Shown in pieces: positions 11,045-22,463 of a DNA stretch of 64,000 bases. The notes beneath the pieces are model-generated. The model was not told where the DNA came from, ran no database searches, and saw only the letters and a list, made by a program, of their open reading frames with translations. The position numbers and the translations under genes were made by a program. Source of the stretch: Lycorma delicatula (lineage: Eukaryota; Arthropoda; Insecta; Hemiptera; Fulgoridae); NCBI RefSeq assembly GCF_047948215.1, contig NC_134460.1:126121324-126185323 (forward strand), read 5' to 3'. Numbering within the stretch: position 1 is the first letter of the stretch; each line of letters opens with the position of its first letter.

Positions 11045-12182
11045 CAGCGAATCTATCGAAGAAACAAAGAAACTTTCGAACATGTTCTGCTTGTCAAAAT
11101 AATGAAAAATATCACATAAATGTAGAACTGGAAACGCGCTTTGTTTTCGAGTTACGTATAGCGAAAGATTTTAGTCAGATTTCAGCTCTTCTAATAAAAA
11201 GAAGCCCTACTGTAATTTTTGGGACCAGAATTAAGGAGTAAAGTTGGTGGTTTCTTAAGTAATTAGAGCTGTAAAATATGATATTCTACGCAGCTGTGAG
11301 GTGTAGCGGTATCTCGACGATGGTAGTAAGTGAAAGTAAATGTTACGCGGGACTCTGGGATGGAGCTGAGTGGGAGTATGTCTGTCTCTCCCTGGTAGAC
11401 CGGACCGCAGTCCATAAATGAAACCAAGTCAGGGGTATGAACTGAAAGTTGAATTCACTGAGGGAACTAGGAATAAATTTCGTTGCTGCGTATAACATTT
11501 TTGGTGGTATGTTATTTATTTAATTACCTCGAATATTATGAGACATATACGCACAAATTGGCTCTGTAAAGTGTAGAACTAGGCGCGGGGTTCGTGCTTC
11601 CGCAAACTCGGTTAGCTAGTTCAGAGGGGAACGATGTAGGACATTCATGATGTTCGGATGAGGCCTGTAGCGAAGGCAAAAGCTCAATTCTAAATCACTG
11701 ACGTAAATGTCTACCGAGGCATTTACGTCGGTGGCACCCCCAATGAGGCCTGGCTTATTACTATGAGATGTAAAAAGTTAGAAGGCGAAAGACGAATCCC
11801 GTTAAAGCCCATCAGGGCTAGGAAGGGGGTGTGGCGGCCGGAAGCGTTACAAGGCAGATGTCTTCCCTACGGGGTTGGGATGTAAGATATGATAAAACAG
11901 GTTCAAGAACTGTAACTGCAGTAGTTTTTAAGACGTAAAACACAAAATTCGGTTTCAAAAAACAAGTTTTTTTAGGTCTGTAGTAAAATATCCGTGTTAA
12001 AGGAGTAAAATAAATGCGGAAGATTTAGTAATAAAACTTGTGAGCATTTAATTCTAAGAAAATTAATGTAAATACAGCCTATAAAAAGTAAAAACTTTTA
12101 AAAATCTGTTTTTATTGAAGAGAAACAGACGAAAAAGAGATGTAAAGTCTTATTATTCTTTCTGTTTCTAATAAACATTATT
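11045..12182. repeat. Left long terminal inverted repeat (interrupted)
   Basis: Inverted match to 13157-13693, reading about 540 bases once the insertion at 11284-11880 is removed. Substitutions are scattered along the length, so the arms have diverged since insertion. Confidence 0.85.
11284..11880. mobile_element. GC-rich insertion with 14-bp target duplication
   Basis: The insertion is flanked by TGTAAAATATGATA (11270-11283) and TGTAAGATATGATA (11881-11894), 13 of 14 identical. Removing the insert and one duplicate restores the match of the left TIR to the right TIR. It is much richer in GC than its surroundings, has no evident poly(A) and no long ORF. It contains a 10-bp perfect hairpin (GACGTAAATG at 11700-11709, CATTTACGTC at 11720-11729). 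A 14-bp duplication is known for R1-type LINEs, so an R1-like UTR fragment is possible, but that is inference. Confidence 0.75.
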
Positions 12183-12189
12183 CTTAATA

Positions 12190-13156
12190 TAGGAAAACAA
12201 AAAAATAAAATACATGAAATGATAAATGGTAACAGAATAACAAACTTCAGTTATAGTAATATTCCCTCCTTCACAATACACATAGCACTGCCCGACGTAA
12301 AATATTTCCGATGGCTTTTCGTAACATCTGAGGATCGTTTCGTATAAATTCAATAGCATTTCGTATCTTATTGAGTAACTCTTCTTTAGTATTAACCTTT
12401 TGTCGGTATACTATACCCTTTTCATACGGTTTCAAATGAAGTAATCAAGTGGCGTTAAGTAAGGTGATCGTGGTTGCCAATTGATTGGTCCACCACATCC
12501 AATCCAGTTTAAGAAATTAGCATTCAAATAATTTCTAGCTACTAAAGAAAAATGCAGCGTTGCACTGTCGTGCTGGAAAATCATTTGCAATCTAATTTGT
12601 AAAGGTATACCCTCTAAAAGAGCCGGCAAATTATTTTTCAAGAAATGAACGTATGCAACCAGTAAGGCTCTCATTGAAAACAAACGGTCCCAGAATTTTG
12701 TCATAAATAATGCTACACCAAACATTAATGTGTAATCTATGTTGAAATTAGTTTTCATAGTACCATCTGGATTATCTTCGCTCCCATATGACTATTTTTA
12801 GAACTGAAGACTCCGTTTCTCGTAAAAGTGGCTTCGTCAGTAAATAAAATTGAATTTTCCTTATCAGAGTTGTCTAAAAGCCAACAACACAAGTTTAACC
12901 GCTGGGAATAATCTGTTGGTCGCAAATTTTGAACCTTCTGTAGACAGTAAGGACAACATTTTTTTCCGTAGGATACACCATATTTTGCTTTCTGAGAAAC
13001 CAATGCGACATGAAATTCTCTTCGTACTAGTGCCTGGGCTACGCTGATTATGCTGAATCACACGATTTTCATCATCAACACAATTATTTACTTGATGTTC
13101 AACATAAAACGAACACGTTAGAATGACCCTTTCGTTCGTAAATGCTGATACACCGA
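12190..13156 (-). pseudogene. Tc1/mariner-family (DDE_3-like) transposase, frameshifted
   Basis: DDE transposases of this superfamily cut and rejoin element ends at TA targets. On the minus strand the order is an N-terminal DNA-binding remnant (SPGTSTKRIS, about 13045-13000), a segment around VQNLRPTDYSQRLNLCCWLL and ILFTDEATFTRNG (13003-12755), then FQHDSATLHF and SPYLTPLDYF (12758-12432), and a C-terminal part in a further frame (NKIRNAIEFIRNDP, about 12425-12270). The three catalytic acidic positions can still be seen: D of FTDEA, D of QHDSA and D of PLDYF. Frame changes near 13000, 12756 and 12430 kill the gene. Usual length in the family is about 340 residues. Confidence 0.85.
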
Positions 13157-13693
13157 AGAATGTTTATTAGGTACAGAAAGAATAATACGATTTTTTGTCT
13201 ATTTTTCATCTGTTTTGCTTTAATAAAAACCGATCTTTAAAAGTTTTTATTTACTTTTTATTGGCTGTATTTACATTAATTTTCTCAGAATTAAATTCTC
13301 TATAAGTTTTATTACAAAATCTTCAACATTTATTTTTCATTTAACAAAGCTACTGTACTACAAATCTAAAAAAAATTGTTTTTTCACACCGAATTTTGTG
13401 TTTTACGTCGGATATATTAAAAACTACTGGGGTAACAGTTCAGGGATTTGTTTTATCCTCTATCCCAGCTCAAATTACATAATAAACCACCAACTTTACA
13501 GCTTAATTTGGGTCCCAAAAATTACAGCAGGGTTTCTTTTTATTTGAAGATCTGAAATCCGGACGAAATCTTTCGCTACCCGTAACTCGAAAACAAAGGG
13601 TTTCCATATCTATGTTTATATGAGCTTTTTTTCTTTATTTTCATCAGTAGAACATGTCCTGAAAGTTTCTCCGTTTTTTTGTTGAATACTCTG
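13157..13693. repeat. Right long terminal inverted repeat
   Basis: Reverse-complement partner of 11045-12182, ending ...ACTCTG before the TA at 13694-13695. Confidence 0.85.
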
Positions 13694-13782
13694 TATAATA
13701 TTTACATATTTACCTTACATATTTAAATGAATTTTATTAAGTATGACCCGTTGGTATTAACGTATAAATTATTTATATAACT

Positions 13783-14247
13783 GTTTCCACTTACCAACAG
13801 TCTTTAATAATAATGTTCGAGCGCTTTTGGATTATTATACGTATATGTCTGGTCAGTTTATTTCTTCATAAACAAATATTATCGAAAAATATTATATACA
13901 TTCAAATAATAAAATTTTGATAAATGAACAAACGAAATTTGAAAAGAATGTATTATTCAAACAAATATTAAACAATAATTTTTATTCTTAGGTTGGCAAT
14001 ACTACTTCATACTAATAAACATAATAATTGAGGCCTTCAAACTGACATGACGGATAACGTTAACTTTATTTTACCTTTTGACTATCAATTGTTATATTTA
14101 TATTTTTATAAAATTCAATTTAGTATAATTAATGATATGTGAAGTAAATAATAATAATAATGTATAATACATCATTGTTCCTGAGGATGGACTAATAATC
14201 CGAAAGCGCTCGAACATTACTATTAAAGATTGTTAGTAAGTGGAAAC
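13783..14247. repeat. Inverted repeat with ~55-bp arms
   Basis: Arms 13783-13837 and 14193-14247 are inverted copies. The left reads GTTTCCACTTACCAACAGTC then TAATGTTCGAGCGCTTTTGG; the right reads CCGAAAGCGCTCGAACATTA then TAGTAAGTGGAAAC. The spacer is about 355 bases of AT-rich DNA without an ORF. It looks like a small non-autonomous DNA element or its ends, lying just beyond the Tc1/mariner-like element. Confidence 0.75.
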
Positions 14248-14856
14248 TATTAGACAAATACCTTACTTACATATTTATTTATGAACGAGACACCTGTATG
14301 ATTTAAACTTACAAATTGTGTGGATGTAAGCCATACATCTCCCTCATATTGTATACGATACTCATATTATTTTTCTGATGAATTTATTTACTGCATATAC
14401 AAAAAAGAAATAAATAAATAAACTTAGAACAGCATATGTGAGAATAAGATTTTATTAAAATAGTAAAAATGGCAATAAAAAGGTGATTATTTTAATTATA
14501 CTGCAATAGAAGGTAATTCAAACTTCTTACGCACAAACTGAAATGAGTTATAACCCTCACAAACGCAAAAATTAAATACTTCTCCTATAATTCGTTTTTA
14601 TTCCCATTCTTCTTTTGTTTACGCATGTTGTAACTTATGTCTCATCTCACCAGCAATAGGTTTACCTATATTCGATAGTATAAGTAGCTATTCCGTTTTA
14701 AGAGAAAAATGTACATATAATAAAACGTTTATGTGATTTACGTTATATTTCATAATCTATCAGTATCAACCCTAGAAATTAATTAAATGTGGTAATAATT
14801 TAGGAATTAAAATTTAATAAATTTTTATTATTTTTGCTTAAATTTGAATGTAGATC

Positions 14857-15260
14857 TTACATCCCAGAACACCTGCATTAACAATTGATCTGTGAAGATG
14901 ATAAAAACAAATCTAAATCAGCAAGACTAATCAAAATAAGCGATGATGCACTGGCACTCTCTCACCCTTTCACGAAAAATACCGAAACCCGGTGTGAGTG
15001 CTCTGCACAGAGTGCTTTAGAGGCATTGGCATCAAGACCGAGTCCCGGCTTCTGGGGTGGAGTCCAGGAACGACGTAGTCGGGCTTGGATACCCCGCCCT
15101 AGGGGTAAGAGGCAGGCAATGAAAAAATCTAACCAACGTGCTGACTTGTCGGACTAGATTTATGACCGGCGGACTTGGAGGCCCGTTTGAGTAGACAACC
15201 CGCTGGGCTGTGCTTTGCTTTGTTGTGGATCCGACCCGAAAGGGGGGGGGTGAAAAAAAA
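14857..15260 (+). mobile_element. 5'-truncated LINE 3' end with poly(A)
   Basis: A GC-rich block ends in a run of G then GTG and a poly(A) tract (15253-15260). It is flanked by AATGTAGATC (14847-14856) and AATGTAAATC (15261-15270), a 10-bp direct repeat with one mismatch that fits a target duplication. An open frame of 90 codons (14885-15157) includes SALEALASRPSPGF and ends RADLSD. I cannot assign it to a domain; it may be the last part of an ORF2 or only UTR. The insertion is sense to the + strand. Confidence 0.7.
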
Positions 15261-15270
15261 AATGTAAATC

Positions 15271-17584
15271 AGTAGGTTACCAGATATAATATTTAAAGAA
15301 ACATTAAGTCATTCACTCTGTTTTCTTTTATTTATTTATAATTATATTTTTTAAACATAGATATAATATTTGTATCTACAATGTTGGGATTCAATTGATT
15401 TATAATACATACCGTGTGAAAATCTTCTAGTAAATTCCTTAGGAGTTTATTTATGAAATTTATCGTTTGAAACGTTGACAATTTTCTTTATAATTCAATT
15501 GAAAAAAAATTGGTTCTTTAATAATCTCCTTTTTCTTTTTTTTAGAATTATTTTATTTTTAACGGTCTTTTCTAATATGTTCCTTTTCATTCATATTTTA
15601 TACTTTTTAGCAATTGAATTAAATTCCCTCTAGATGGTACCCCTGAACCGGGTCGATATTTCCCTCTATCCTTTCGCTGTCCTATCCTGTGTTACTTTAC
15701 CTTACATTGTGAATACAACTCTGTAGGAAAACCCCTCTTCCCTTTTTCCCTGAACTCCAACCTATCCCTTTTCTACCTATTTTTCTATTCCTATTGTTCA
15801 CTTATAACGTTTTTTTTTTCTTATATGTTACAATCCCTCGTTCTTTCACTGTAGGTGGCACTCTCTATTGTTTTCATTTTCTCAGCTTCTTGCTCCTGGT
15901 TAAAGTCAACAGCATACTTATAGTACACAGAATCTGTACAACTTCTATTTCCTTTTTTTTTACCTTTTGCTGGGATGAAGTATTCATAAAAGGCAAAGAA
16001 AGACAACCTTTTATTTACAAATCGTTAAGGCATTCAAAAATTGTTGCTATTTTTTCTCTTTCATCTAGATATTTTCATACATATGTCTGTAAATGATTGT
16101 TTGAATGTTTTTCTGTTCTTATATATACTTTATGTATATTTTTATGTTCACATACACACTCATACTCTTGGTTCGAGGGAACTACATAACATATATAACA
16201 ATCTACAATATAATTGATCGATGGATTAATTCACAAATAACTATATATATAAAAGATTGAAAAATAAACAAATTTCTTTTTTGTATAAATTTATAAAATA
16301 TCACCATTGATCTGTGCATATAAGTCAACCACAATTATTTCGATTGTCAAGGCAAACTCTAATGGGAGTTTTCATTACAATCTTTGAATGTGTGATAATT
16401 TTCAATTTTGAACCAAACTACAAAACTTTATCTAAATTTTCCGCCGGAACCTGAAGGAGGAAGAATTGTCCCATCGCTCTCTAAAGCCAAATGATTAAAG
16501 AAACTCGTGAACAATTCCTTTAAAAGCAATAAAGAATATAGTTTAATCATAAATAAAATAGCACTAATGAATTTAGATTTGCATCTAAATATCACTATAG
16601 ACGGTATAAATATTTGTTGGAAATATAAATGGATATTAGTTAGTTAATTTTAAAATCTCTACCATAACCTAGCTTAAAAGAACTATGGTTAATGTACAAA
16701 TTGTTTCTCGTTAAAAAACAAAATTTAAATTGATCGGATATGTAAGTTCTACTGTTCAATTAGCCGAAAATGCGTAATATTAAAACATAAAAATGGTAGC
16801 TCGTTTAAGTGTGTAGGCAATATTTAAAAATTGCTTCTCGTTTCCCAGGCTGAATAAAATACTAAGTTTTGGAAACGGCAGGCTTTACTTCTAAAATATC
16901 AGATAAAATTAATCTCAAAAATTCTAGTTAGCAACCTAGTTTAGAAATCACCACTCAAAAGTAACGTTAATAAGGAAATAGAGACCTTAAATTAGATAAA
17001 TGGAAAAGTATTTTCTGTCCCATTAAGGAATACAATCTTCTATGTATTTAGACATCCAAATTCTGGGAATCACAAAAAAGTTTGTTTTTCTTCTATTACC
17101 GAATATAATGTAATCTGATTATTTTAGGTTTTTTAGAAATAGTTTTTTTCAAGTGATGAAATCAGTGGCTAAATAAGTCTGGTAACTACGGCATTCAAAT
17201 CCTGTTAAGTATAAATATTAACTGGTCTTGAAACTAAAAGCTATTTGGTAATAACTAGAATATTTAGTATCTAGCCGTCTATTGGAATTTGGTATTTGAG
17301 TTTTTATATGCTATTTTCAAAATATTACCGACATCCACTATTAAATTAAAAAATGAAATAATATTTAAAAATAAAGTAAACTAAAACAGAAAATTTGTAA
17401 GAAGGAAGTTTAAAAATAATTCCTTTCGGCACGCTGGAAAGCGGAGGTAGATTTCATCGGGGACAAACAAGGGTTGGTGAACTCGGATTGTACGAACTCG
17501 TATCAAACATTACTTTCCACGTTTTACGGACACTACGTTTTCTCATTAGACTACAAGCTATTGATAAATTTATCAAGATTTCTT
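15271..17584. other. AT-rich stretch with no recognised gene
   Basis: Includes a pyrimidine-rich segment near 15625-15790 and a short GC-richer patch near 17420-17510. Neither shows a supported exon. Small ORFs are not convincing. Confidence 0.45.
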
Positions 17585-17596
17585 TATGATTTCTGT

Positions 17597-18016
17597 GCCT
17601 ATTAAGGGAGTTATGATTATTTTTTATTCTTGAAACCCCATTTTTTCCACCCCTTGGTTCTCATCCAAAGAATAGTAGGAACTTTAAACGAATTCGATAT
17701 TTTACTTAGTAAGAAAATTATAACGATATTTTTTTTTACTTTTTTTTTTGTTTCGGTCATCCCTTGCCGTAAAGGTTGGTCATGTCAAAAATTATTTCAG
17801 ACAAAATTTTTAGGTAATGTTTACAGTACTAACGACCACTTTAAACCGATTCAATACTGTGACTATTAAGGGAGGCATGATTTTTTTTGTCTTCGAAACC
17901 CCATTTTTTCCACTGGGCCAATGGTTGATCATATAAAAAACCTTACTTAGATAGGTTTAAGGTTCTTATCGAAAGAATTGCAGGAACTTTAAACGAATTC
18001 GATATTTTACTATTGG
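17597..18016 (+). repeat. Degenerate direct repeats (~130-150 bp units)
   Basis: Two clear units share TATTAAGGGAG, GAAACCCCATTTTTTCCAC, TTCTYATCSAAAGAAT and AGGAACTTTAAACGAATTCG (about 17597-17710 and 17866-18016). A third, more diverged unit may lie between them, ending CCACTTTAAACCGATTCAAT. The 79-codon ORF across this array is probably accidental. Confidence 0.65.
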
Positions 18017-19699
18017 CGCAAACTTACGGCAGTTATCGTGTCTACAAGAAAGTGAAATGTATATATAAAAATGTATGTATAAACGTTTGAACTGACGGTG
18101 GTTTTGGGATCTGGGGGATGTTAAACGAAGTCTTATGAAATTTACCTAAAAGAGGTGTCAAGAGTCATTATACTTTTATTTATTGCGTACTTAAAGAATA
18201 TACTGTAAAGTATTTATAATTTGTGAAATAACGCAAAATATTAGCCTTCCCGTGCAGAAAGTAAGTAAATCGAGACCAGGTGAAATTAGTTTTATTTTAA
18301 TGCTAACGACTCTTGGATACTTTCCCGGCCTCTATTCTATTGCGCTAATCAAAGATGTAAAAACTTTCTTACCCAACGAATAAGAGGCGACTGCCTACAG
18401 GCTCCGGATTAACAAAGCTGTTCAAAAATATTCGGAGACTTCCACAAATAATCAGCTTGTAAAGTATGCCAAAAAAATTAACCCAAAGAAGACGTGTTAA
18501 AGGGCGATAATTTTAGTGAAAAGGATTCTTTTAGAGGAAGATGATCTTTTTAACTTTTTTTTGAATATCTAATTTGCTTCAAAATACATTGCAATATTAC
18601 AAAGTTCACTATTACAAAGAATCTTTGGGTAATTTATTTAGTTAATGAAAGAGAGCATAAAGCGTAGTCCATTCTTTGCTGTAAAGAGACTTGGGTTAAC
18701 AACCCAAGACGTAGATTATGATTATCATGACGTAGATTAACAACATTAAATTACAATAAATCCGCTAGCTTTGTAAAATCGATTGAAAATAAATGAATGG
18801 TCAGCCCTCAAGAAAGTAAATATATCGGTAACTTATAAAAATTAAAGACAGAAAATATAATTACATACACATATAAGTATATAAAAATAGCTTATTTACT
18901 AATTATTACGTATTACAGAAAAATGATGCCATCTGGGAGCTAACTTAATTTTTTAAATAGCGTTATTATATGTCCATCATTTGTTATGGACTGTTGCAGT
19001 CTGTTCCGGAAATTTCGCATCACTGCTTGGAAATGTCTGGTATGGCTGTTATTTTCTTGTATGGAGGCCTTGAGTTCGTTAATGTTCCACGGTCAGAGAT
19101 ATGCGCTCGAATATTCGCTCAAAGTAATCTATTTATTGGGAATAATCCCCAAAAAATAAACTCCCAGAAATAGACACGCATTGATGTCATTTTCTTAAGC
19201 CACTTACACACATACATCTTTTACATATGACATTCAGATCCTACTTACCAACATATAAAAAACACGGCTCTGACCATCTAGCCCTTCTAGATAAAAGAAT
19301 AAAAAATAATTGACAATAAAAAGTGAAAATACACTTACAGTAAAAATAGGATAGGATTATTGTTTTGAGCCATCCATAAAACAATAGTAACCAATCCCAG
19401 GTACCAACCCGTTAGATATATACGTAAATAAGTCTTATTGTCCGAAGCCTGCCTGTGACCATCCCATCCTCCTTGTATCATTGCACTAGTTAAACGGTAC
19501 TGGTAATCAGTGTGATGACCGCGTACCCATACCAGTTCAGTTATTCGTTCATTATTTCGTACATTTTCGTCAAAAAATTGAGCTGCTTCCAAAAAGGAAC
19601 GGCACTCATCTTAAAAAAGCGGTGTCAATCTTCGTCGGTTGGCGCTGCTTCGTACCGTGGTAACTTGGATGTTTAACTTTCTTTTTTCCTGTTTAGCCT
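18017..19699. other. No recognised gene
   Basis: AT-rich sequence with a slightly GC-richer patch near 18300-18430. An 85-codon minus-strand ORF at 19335-19592 contains ITELVWVRGHHTDYQYRL. Its start has a peptide-like composition, but I cannot place it in a family, so it is not called as a gene. Confidence 0.4.
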
Positions 19700-19880
19700 A
19701 CCGTTTAGATAATACTTAGGAGGATGAATGAGGATGATATGTATGAGTGTAAATGAAGTGTAGTCTTATACATTCTCAGTTCGACCATTCCTAAGATGTG
19801 TGGTTAATTGAATGAAACCCAACCACCAAAGAACATCGGTATCCACGTCTAGTATTCAAATCTGTGTAAAAATAACTGGC
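19700..19880 (-). mobile_element. tRNA-derived SINE, reversed (copy 3)
   Basis: On the + strand it reads GAGGATGAATGAGGATGAT, GTGTAGTCTTATACATT, GTGGTTAATTGAATG and ACCAAAGAACATCGGTATCC, matching the copy at 9722-9935. The head is cut off near 19875 where unrelated sequence begins. Confidence 0.7.
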
Positions 19881-19934
19881 TTTTAATTGTTTGTTGTGAT
19901 CGCACCGTGTTCTAGGGTAGTAGTCAGTTTATTA

Positions 19935-21795
19935 ATCTAAATTTATTTATTTCAGGTGAAAGAAGACATTATGATGGCACGAGCTCTATAAGTTACTGGA
20001 GCGCCTCATTAGAGATTTTTGAGCGCAAGTTCAATACCAAGCTCCCAAACAGAGTTTCTTTTTCCTTTCGTCATTGACACATCTGATGATTTGCATCTTC
20101 AGTACGATGGTTGGAGCAACATCCGTAATGAAGGTATTTTCAATTTCATGATCTCCACATCAATACCTCCGAAGGCAGTCTTCGCTAAGTTTGTGAATAC
20201 AGCAGAAAACAGACATGACACCAACTACCTCGTTTCTCAAGCTCAAGACGTCCTAGACGAGTATGGAGGTTTGGTACTGATTGGAGATAACGCAAGAAAT
20301 TTACAGAAAGCTTTTCAAATCGTCCAAGAGACAACGCACCACATTTCATCGTTCCCTTTGATTACCTTGATCATATGCTATATTTAACTAGTGGGGACAT
20401 CCTTTCCACTACGACAGCGTTTACTTTGATTAAATGTGCAATTAATATCTAGAACGATAAAAATAACCAAAGGTTCGGTGCTATTTTGGAAAAGATAAAC
20501 AAAAACCACATATTGAAACTTCTTGATAAAACTCGTTGGTAGTCAGATTTGCATCGCTTAGAAACTTTAGACAATAGTAAAAATTAGCGGTGAACAAAGA
20601 TATCGAGAACCTACTAAATAACACCATAAAGAGGTAAAAACTATTGTTTTAAATGACGAGGGTTTTTGGGTTCTTGTAGAAAAAATAATTTCATTGTTAA
20701 AACCAATAAGGAATCCAGTTCTTGTTCTATAAACCGACAAATACTTAATTCATAAAGTGCGTGGTATGTTAAAGAATAGAAAAGAAGATCTTATTGTGTT
20801 TTTTTTATTATTTTTTTTTTTTTACCAAACAACTTCCTCTCAAGTGTGGAACAAACAATTTACAGAAAGATTTTCATGAAAGAATGAAGAGATCTGTACG
20901 CCTAATTCATTTCAGCTGATTTATATAATCTAGCCGCCCAGGAGTCAAACTGCACAGTCGAGAAGTTAATCAACGGAATGAAGTTCATCGACCAAATAGC
21001 CCAAAAATGACTTCGAATCTGTTATGGCGGGATTAGCAGTATACAGAAGCAAGAAAGATAGTATCTGGGCTAAAGATTTGCTACGGAGGTCAGTAGAAAA
21101 CATGGCCCCCATAGAGTGGTGGATAGGACAGGTGTGCGGTACTGACCTAAGTAGCTAGTCGCATTTTATCATTTCCAGCAACATCAGCGGCATCTGGGAG
21201 GAACTTCAGTCGTTTCGGTTTTATCCACAGTAAAAAAAGAAACCGTCAAACAACGGAAAGGGTTGAGAAAATCATATTGCGGCAATAATTATTATCTTCG
21301 GATAGATCCCGATTGTGTTTCTCAGGGGGACTTCAAAAGCCACTACTTTACAATTGTCACCTTCTCAAACAGGTGAAGAGGAAGGAAGTGGAGAGGAAGA
21401 TGACGATGAAGAAGAAGGCGTAAAGAGTAGTGTTAGTGAACATTGAATTTTGTAATTAATATTAAAATATTGTATTAATTATAGTTAATAAAGCAATTCG
21501 TACGGTTTTTTACTTTTAAATATGAGAATTATAGTAAAAAACCTGGTTGCATTACATTTAAGTTAGTATACATTTGTCCTTTTAGAACTTAGCAACCAGG
21601 GCACACAGTAATGGTAAAACTGTGCATTTGTATCTATATTTTTTTGCCGGTAGATATTTTTAGAGGAAAGAGGAAGATCTGAAATATAAATTCCCACTAA
21701 AAATAAGTGATTGCCAAAATTCCCGGAGACCGGAATTTCTTCCGACAAAAAGTTCCCAGAGATCTGGACCGGTGACGGAAATTTACCCATTACTG
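19935..21795 (+). mobile_element. Decayed hAT-type DNA transposon
   Basis: A hAT-type transposase gene with multiple stops is followed by about 300 bases of non-coding DNA and a right end reading ATTTACCCATTACTG (21781-21795). On the other strand this is CAGTAATGGGTAAAT, a hAT-like terminus. No matching left terminus is seen. The SINE at 19700-19880 lies where it would be expected, so the left end may have been lost or rearranged. Confidence 0.7.
19957..21446 (+). pseudogene. hAT transposase (DUF659-like), inactivated
   Basis: Cut-and-paste transposase of the hAT superfamily. The sequence after the CAG at 19954-19956 reads VKEDIMMARALYVTGAPH and then, after a stop and frame change, LHLQYDGWSNIRNEGIFNF (open from 20019 to 20387). 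GLVLIGDNARNLQKAFQIV gives the conserved D of the RNase H-like fold. Later pieces are in broken frames: HILKLLDKTRW, LNDEGFWVLVEKIISLLKPI, PIEWWIGQVCG and, weakly, a hATC dimerisation region near 21170-21290. It ends in an acidic tract, GEEEGSGEEDDDEEEG (about 21370-21417). At least four stops are present, so it is not functional. Confidence 0.85.
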
Positions 21796-21834
21796 ACTCA
21801 GGTTAATCCACGAACACCCTAAACTTGAGATCAT

Positions 21835-22150
21835 TTCAAGAAAAAGAGTCGTACATTGACATCTGAAGAATATGCCGACCTTGGAACATCTGCTCTGAAA
21901 ATATCTCTCGAACCATCGCCATAGATTTTCTGGCAGTGTGGGCTGTTGTCCCGCGTCCTATTGGAACAACACAAATTGACTCCAAGGCGACGCAGTTGAG
22001 GAGAAAGGAATTATTATAACATTGTTATGTAAAAGCGACTGTCACCGCCCATTCTTCCTTTTAAAAAAATAAGGGCCTACGATTCCTGACTTTCCACAGC
22101 ACATCAGACACGTATACTGTGAAGAGGGCGCATATGAAGCTGCTGAAGAC
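21835..22150 (-). pseudogene. Tc1/mariner-like transposase fragment
   Basis: On the minus strand, GTTAHTARKSMAMVREIF resembles the second-aspartate region of this family (normally QDGATAHTAR...), and FLLNCVALESI and RNRRPLFF lie upstream in broken frames. The catalytic D of QDG appears lost (IGRGTT). Only about 100 residues' worth remains. It abuts the right end of the hAT element. Confidence 0.6.
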
Positions 22151-22412
22151 TAAAATCAGGTCAGTAACGAAAATTTTGTTTGATTATTGTGCCCGATAAT
22201 GAAACTACGCTTCGTCACTCATTAGTAGAACCATTTATCGGTAAATAAGTTAAGAAAATTTTCACAGAATATCGCTCAATTTGTTGTATCATGCTCACTT
22301 ATCTCTTTATCAGTAAAATTTTATACGGTTGAAAGTTAAAATCTTTGAAGAATTCTTCTGAAACAACTGTGAAATGACAAAAAAAACAGCTTTCTATTTG
22401 AGCACTTTCTAT

Positions 22413-22463
22413 TATTACTAGGTAGTAATAACTGACAGGTCAGGTACCTACCTGACCTGTCAG
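22413..22463. repeat. Two adjacent perfect palindromes
   Basis: TATTACTA / TAGTAATA (22413-22430, 2-bp spacer) is followed at once by 15-bp perfect arms CTGACAGGTCAGGTA and TACCTGACCTGTCAG (22432-22463, 2-bp spacer). Both could extrude as hairpins. No gene adjoins them. Confidence 0.85.

Larger units (their letters stand above)
11045..13693 (-). mobile_element. Tc1/mariner-like element with long (~540 bp) inverted repeats
   Basis: TA dinucleotides flank the element (11043-11044 and 13694-13695). The ends read inward as CAGCGAATCTATCGAAG and CAGAGTATTCAACAAAA. Left TIR 11045-12182 (with a 597-bp insertion) matches the reverse complement of 13157-13693. Shared blocks include TTTGTTTTCGAGTTACG, GTAGCGAAAGATTT and AAGTTGGTGGTTT near the ends, then GACGTAAAACACAAAATTCGG and AATTAATGTAAATACAGCC further in. 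The interior (12190-13156) carries a decayed transposase on the minus strand. TIRs of this length are longer than those of classic mariners. Without the insertion the element is about 2.05 kb. Confidence 0.85.

Noticed and set aside
19335..19592. 85-codon minus-strand ORF
   Set aside because: No recognised motif, no splice context and no matching neighbour; left as unexplained.
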